Below, in pieces: positions 57,843 to 64,000 of a DNA stretch of 64,000 bases (the stretch's first letter is position 1; each line of letters opens with the position of its first letter). The position numbers were made by a program, and so were the translations under genes. The notes beneath the pieces are model-generated. The model ran no database searches, was not told the DNA's origin, and was given only the letters and a program-made list of their open reading frames with translations. Source of the stretch: Muricea muricata (Eukaryota > Cnidaria > Anthozoa > Malacalcyonacea > Plexauridae); the NCBI GenBank assembly GCA_963855995.1, contig OY979716.1, forward strand, positions 92,449,369-92,513,368. Reading direction: 5' to 3'.

Positions 57843-59464
57843 TCAATGCGTGCTAAGTAAGTGTTTCTTTCGGTGCCTACACGATGAAATAAGTTCGTTC
57901 CTAGAGTTCAATGTAGCCATTTCGGGATGGCGGATAATAAAAAGCTTCTCATGTAAACATAGACTACATCTTTTCGTTCTGCCAGAGTATGCCTTGCAGC
58001 GTTTCATGATTTTCCACTTCAGTGAAAAGTTCGCGTTTGTATCTTTTAAGTTCCAAATATATCTGCTCAGTGCGGTGCTGTGCTTACGTTTGGGGTTTCT
58101 AAAGGTGCTCGTATGATTGTTATAGCGCGACTTGAAGCTACCCTCGGTAATGCCAACGTACGTTTGGACATCGCCAGTGTCCTCTCTTTTAACTGTCGCT
58201 TGGTATACGACTCCCTCTGTTAGGCACTTCCCATCCAATGGGCACGACATTTTTCGACGGCAGTTGCAGGTATCACAAACAGTTGGTTTCGTGTTGGTAT
58301 GTTTCGTGAGTATGGCTTTGTTGTGGGACGAAATGATACTTGCTATGTTCGGCATGCAGCTGTAGCTCAATTTTAATGTGTTGCGATTGCAAATTTTCCG
58401 GAGGGGGTGATTCTGTGGGAAACACTCGTCAATGATGGCTAGGAATCTGCGTCCTATGTTGGTGGAAACATTTGCGTTGAAAGGTGGGTTAAACCATATA
58501 ACATTTCTACTCCTCTGTCGGTTAGACTTTCGTGGCTGGGGGTTGTAAGCGAGTTCGTGGTCGTAGCCACTGTCTTTCAAGGCTTTCTGATATGGTGGAA
58601 CTGCTGAATGAAATGCTTGTTTATTGGAGGAGATGTTGGGAAGGCGTTTATTGATAGCATCAGGTATGGTTCGGAGTACTACCGGAGGGTGGTTGCTGTG
58701 GCGATTGACATATTGTATCTCATTCCCTGGCTTGTTAAATGGCTTGTAGCTGCCGGTTGTTAGGTCTAGCGTGACGTCCAGATAGTCCACGCGTTTCTTG
58801 TTCGCTTCGATTGTAAGTCTCAGATTGTGGTCGTTAAAGGTGGTGCAAATCTGCTTCTTGATGTTCTCTATTTCTCTTGGCGTTTTATTTAGTGCTGCTA
58901 AACCATCATCTCTGTATAATCCGACTGTGTTTCCTAATAGTGGTGTTAATTTCGATAAGAGATAGGAGCCTACGAGTTCGCAAGTTTCGGCGCCGTCAAA
59001 ACTGCCCATTGTCACGTCAAATAGCGAGTTTGATTCTTTCTTACACCACGCTACGTTCTCGTCGAAGAGTAAGGAATTCTTTGCTTGAATGATGATAGCT
59101 TTTTCTTCGTCTGTTATTTCGTCGAATTTTGTAGCGAACGTTAGCGCTTCAACGAGGAGATCTTCAGAAATTGATGGGTAGAAATCAATAATGTCGAATG
59201 TTATGAATGAATATGATGGCTTGTTTGGTATTTTGTTAAACCACGTGAGGACCGAATCAGTGTTTTTCCACAGGTTTAAACGATTTGCTGACACGATTTT
59301 GGCGTTGACCCTCTGAAGTATTTTCTTACTGACAATGCCGATCTCTGATTTCGACGGGTTAATTAATCTGCATGTTGGGTTATTGGCAAAGTTCGGCTTA
59401 TGATCTTTTAAGGTTATGAAAGCGCTTTTCGCTGTTAGGGCGTCAATTCTGTTGTCTAAGTTGA
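57843..59464 (-). CDS. Penelope-like RT-endonuclease, left inverted copy
   Basis: The nominal start MSANRLNLW is at 59294, but homologous coding continues upstream to 59464 (ITLKDHKPNFANNPTCRLI, the N-terminal RT region). Motif A is FITFDIIDFYPSI; motif B is replaced by VTMGSFDGAETCELVGSYLL; motif C is GLYRDDGLAAL, keeping the DD pair. The C-terminal part has a Cys cluster (CDTCNCRRKMSC) and a GIY-YIG-like domain (VVYQATVKRE, TYVGITEGSFKSRYNNH, then SLCLHEKLFII). It belongs to a different Penelope group from elements 1 and 2. No stop interrupts it. Confidence 0.9.
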
Positions 59465-59466
59465 CA

Positions 59467-61151
59467 AAAAAGCCCCTACTGATGCCGCAGGCAAAATAGT
59501 TTCCGCAGAAAAACAGATCGCAAAGAACCTCAACTTAGACAACAGAATTGACGCCCTAACAGCGAAAAGCGCTTTCATAACCTTAAAAGATCATAAGCCG
59601 AACTTTGCCAATAACCCAACATGCAGATTAATTAACCCGTCGAAATCAGAGATCGGCATTGTCAGTAAGAAAATACTTCAGAGGGTCAACGCCAAAATCG
59701 TGTCAGCAAATCGTTTAAACCTGTGGAAAAACACTGATTCGGTCCTCACGTGGTTTAACAAAATACCAAACAAGCCATCATATTCATTCATAACATTCGA
59801 CATTATTGATTTCTACCCATCAATTTCTGAAGATCTCCTCGTTGAAGCGCTAACGTTCGCTACAAAATTCGACGAAATAACAGACGAAGAAAAAGCTATC
59901 ATCATTCAAGCAAAGAATTCCTTACTCTTCGACGAGAACGTAGCGTGGTGTAAGAAAGAATCAAACTCGCTATTTGACGTGACAATGGGCAGTTTTGACG
60001 GCGCCGAAACTTGCGAACTCGTAGGCTCCTATCTCTTATCGAAATTAACACCACTATTAGGAAACACAGTCGGATTATACAGAGATGATGGTTTAGCAGC
60101 ACTAAATAAAACGCCAAGAGAAATAGAGAACATCAAGAAGCAGATTTGCACCACCTTTAACGACCACAATCTGAGACTTACAATCGAAGCGAACAAGAAA
60201 CGCGTGGACTATCTGGACGTCACGCTAGACCTAACAACCGGCAGCTACAAGCCATTTAACAAGCCAGGGAATGAGATACAATATGTCAATCGCCACAGCA
60301 ACCACCCTCCGGTAGTACTCCGAACCATACCTGATGCTATCAATAAACGCCTTTCCAACATCTCCTCCAATAAACAAGCATTTCATTCAGCAGTTCCACC
60401 ATATCAGAAAGCCTTGAAAGACAGTGGCTACGACCACGAACTCGCTTACAACCCCCAGCCACGAAAGTCTAACCGACAGAGGAGTAGAAATGTTATATGG
60501 TTTAACCCACCTTTCAACGCAAATGTTTCCACCAACATAGGACGCAGATTCCTAGCCATCATTGACGAGTGTTTCCCACAGAATCACCCCCTCCGGAAAA
60601 TTTGCAATCGCAACACATTAAAATTGAGCTACAGCTGCATGCCGAACATAGCAAGTATCATTTCGTCCCACAACAAAGCCATACTCACGAAACATACCAA
60701 CACGAAACCAACTGTTTGTGATACCTGCAACTGCCGTCGAAAAATGTCGTGCCCATTGGATGGGAAGTGCCTAACAGAGGGAGTCGTATACCAAGCGACA
60801 GTTAAAAGAGAGGACACTGGCGATGTCCAAACGTACGTTGGCATTACCGAGGGTAGCTTCAAGTCGCGCTATAACAATCATACGAGCACCTTTAGAAACC
60901 CCAAACGTAAGCACAGCACCGCACTGAGCAGATATATTTGGAACTTAAAAGATACAAACGCGAACTTTTCACTGAAGTGGAAAATCATGAAACGCTGCAA
61001 GGCATACTCTGGCAGAACGAAAAGATGTAGTCTATGTTTACATGAGAAGCTTTTTATTATCCGCCATCCCGAAATGGCTACATTGAACTCTAGGAACGAA
61101 CTTATTTCATCGTGTAGGCACCGAAAGAAACACTTACTTAGCACGCATTGA
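59467..61151 (+). CDS. Penelope-like RT-endonuclease, right inverted copy
   Basis: Same protein as the left copy with one substitution. Here the open frame can be followed further upstream through the spacer (APTDAAGKIVSAEKQIAKNL, then LDNRIDALTAKSAFI) into the RT region. Motifs are as in the left copy: DIIDFYPSI, the MGSFDGAETCELVG box, YRDDG, the Cys cluster and the TYVGITEGSF endonuclease signature with the downstream HEKLFII glutamate region. The frame ends with TGA at 61149-61151. The initiation codon is not identified because the element's 5' end is missing. Confidence 0.9.
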
Positions 61152-61230
61152 CCTTTGTAATTTCTAGTATCACATTACCCTCTTGTATTGTATATAGTAT
61201 CAAGTTTCCTAAGAATTACCATCAAACGCG

Positions 61231-61293
61231 ATTATCGCCTGAAGAGTGTGGCAAGCGTTGCTTGCCATACGAAACAAATTTGTAGCGAATAAA
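61231..61293 (+). ncRNA. Hammerhead ribozyme motif, right copy
   Basis: CTGAAGA (61239-61245), an 11-bp stem II (GTGTGGCAAGC / GCTTGCCATAC, one wobble, loop GTT), GAAAC (61271-61275), a tiny helix III around AAATTT and the cleavage triplet GTA. Helix I is formed by TTATCGC pairing with GCGAATAA (one bulge). All core positions fit the hammerhead consensus CUGANGA...GAAA, with an NUH site. Confidence 0.7.
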
Positions 61294-61321
61294 TCTATGA
61301 AGTAACCAATCTTGTTTCATC

Positions 61322-62204
<883 letters not shown>

Positions 62205-62262
62205 AAAATATCCGCCAATATCAAAATATCCGCCAATATTAAAATTTCCGCCAATATTAATT
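62205..62262. repeat. Tandem repeat of AAAATATCCGCCAATAT, three units
   Basis: Three near-copies of a 17-18-bp unit, each with CCGCCAATAT. Confidence 0.85.
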
Positions 62263-62328
62263 ATCGAATTCCAAGGCCTTCCCCCCCGGCATGCACATTG
62301 CACAAGGATCACAACATGGCGACTGCGA

Positions 62329-64000
62329 ATAAAAATATAAATAAAAATATAGTCGCTGTTGAAGACTTGAAGATATAATACCGAGATTTATAGAAGGCCT
62401 TGGTGGTCCAGAGTCCAGACTGTGTTCAAGGAACGGTACAGCTTAAAACAAGTGCACACTAAGCAACGTGGTAGACGAGCAGACCTGCATATCACAGCAT
62501 ATGATATTGATATACAAGAATTTAGGAACCAGGTTTTAAAGTTAGCGATGTGAGCAGTATGACTGGTGCAAGAAAAAGAACTTTAGCATCATATAGCTAA
62601 TCATGAGAGCATTCAGATCATGACATGTCAATAATGTATGTATACGGGCTAGACCAATTACCGAAATATTCATGAGAACTAAACTAAACTAATCTAGACC
62701 AGTAGCATTACCTGGCAGTATGGCCACTTGGTTTATGTGAGAGGGTAACCCTCAACCTCGATCTTTTCTTAAATTAGGGAAGGGAAAAGGCCCTGGCATC
62801 GGCTGGCCTATTTTTGTAATCCCATTGGCTCATTCAAACTGTCAATTAAATCATTTAAGAGTATAATTTATTCATAAAATACAACTGAAGAGAGACTTAA
62901 ATCATTTAAACCCTTTGCTTAGTTTGTTCATGTAGCTTTAAATCACTTATTCGGCTGACTTATAACACTCTTCGTATAAAGTCATACATGCAGAATATCT
63001 GTATGCTTCACTATCGGAATTTGATGAAGGTATATAGGGACAACTTATGCATGTTATCAGCTCACACACAGCAATCTTCTAAACAAGTTTTAACTGTATT
63101 ATGCCTACTAAGCACTTAATTACTCTACCAGGTTTAACATATTACTTTATTTAATTGGGCATTGTAGTGTCATATGTACAGCCAAAGATGTACAGCCAGC
63201 TACAGTCCGTAGAAGGTTGCTTTTATAGAAAGTTATTTACCTTAAAGCTAGCTGTATTGCATAGAACGTTAAAAATTACTTCTCTGATTTATTATTTATG
63301 CAAACACTCACAGAGACCACAGAAATTAACATATTCTTACACCCAGATATTCTGGGTGTCATGTGACCAGCCGATGCCAGGGCCTTTCCCTTCCCTAATT
63401 TAAGAAAAGGCCTAGTAGTGGGATTGAGCTTGGGTAACCCTAGCAGGATGGACAATTGTTAATTTACAACCTTGCACAATGCACATGTAGGGGGTTGTGT
63501 TGAGTAGGGTGTCCTTTGTACCCAAGACCATATGAACAAGGCCTGAGATTATGCAAAAGGCATACATAAATGATAAATTGTTGATATGTCATGATCTGAA
63601 TGCTCTAATTATTAGCTAATTTGCACTAATAATTAGTTTATGTGGTGTTCCTAGAAAATTTAACATATATTGTTCAAACTTCTGGTCTCCAATAACTAAC
63701 ATAGCAGCTTTAAACTGCTACACTATGTGATGCTAAGGTTCTTTTTTTAACACCAATCATGCTGCTTAATTATATCACTGACTTTAAAACCCAATTCCAA
63801 CAAAAATTTTATTTGTCTCTCTTGTATATCAATAACATATGCTGGTCTGCTCGTCTACCACGTTGCTTAGTGTGCACTTGTTTTCCCCAAGTCATATTGT
63901 CATTCCTTGAACACAGTCTGGATCACCAAGGCCTTTTATAAATCTCGGTATTATATCTTCAAGTCTTCAACAGCGACTATATTTTTATTTATATTTTTAT
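62329..64000. mobile_element. Long inverted repeat, cut by window end
   Basis: 62329 onward (ATAAAAATATAAATAAAAAT, then AGTCGCTGTTGAAGACTTG) is inverted at the last bases of the window. Similarity continues inward through GAGCATTCAGATCATGACAT (62608; inverse near 63590) to TTAAATTAGGGAAGGGAAA and GGCATCGGCTGG (62770-62805; inverse 63372-63413). The centre of about 550 bp is unique. Arms are about 480-630 bp with indels. A long-TIR DNA element or inverted duplication, non-coding as far as seen. Confidence 0.8.

Noticed and set aside
57850-59092. Plus-strand small ORFs in the left Penelope arm, repeated in mirror at 59902-61144
   Set aside because: Shadows of the Penelope frame; they recur only because the arms are inverted copies.

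Overview
This window looks like nuclear DNA of an invertebrate animal. It is AT-rich, has long (TA)n microsatellites, and carries interrupted, intron-style coding exons in a dense crowd of eukaryotic transposable elements (Ty3/gypsy, BEL/Pao, Penelope-like, a LINE, hAT, TA-target and TTAA-target elements, Mutator-like). A marine invertebrate such as a cnidarian fits the element mix, but the sequence alone does not fix the phylum. There is no bacterial-style operon, rRNA or CRISPR array.

Layout. 1-1.25 kb is the Gag end of one LTR retrotransposon (minus strand), running off the left edge. 2445-13562 is an 11.1 kb nest. A Gmr1-like Ty3/gypsy element (minus; SCAN-like Gag; integrase upstream of reverse transcriptase; 522-bp LTRs) is split inside its integrase by a BEL/Pao element (plus, 4212-10177). 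That element is split in turn inside its own integrase by a 202-bp hAT-type MITE (8994-9195). 15.5-20.5 kb (minus) holds fragments of a Mutator-like transposase and a protein-primed type B DNA polymerase, then a set of exon-like zinc-binding segments with good splice signals, a TATA/ETS-like promoter and a P-loop fragment. 21-22.7 kb is a second gypsy remnant interrupted by a foldback element. 24-32 kb is mostly non-coding, with several terminal-inverted-repeat elements and tRNA-like sequences. 32.4-35.2 kb is a truncated LINE (minus).

The most gene-like host material is a dispersed family of small secreted-peptide genes on the minus strand at about 37.6-39.4, 46.0-47.5 and 54.2-55.6 kb. Copies A and B each have a TATA box, a 5' exon, a signal-peptide exon, an exon for a short mature peptide with a C-x4-C pair and a C-terminal Trp, and a poly(A) signal. 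Copy C is decayed. The copies lie inside diverged duplicated segments spaced roughly 8-9 kb apart.

The right third is rich in Penelope-like elements (42.7-43.9, 55.9-57.6 and 57.7-61.3 kb), all beside (TA)n tracts and carrying hammerhead-ribozyme-like motifs. The last is a striking head-to-head pair with two 1794-bp arms around a 65-bp spacer. A perfect 210-bp palindrome sits at 54573-54782. A long inverted repeat (62.3 kb to the window end) closes the window.
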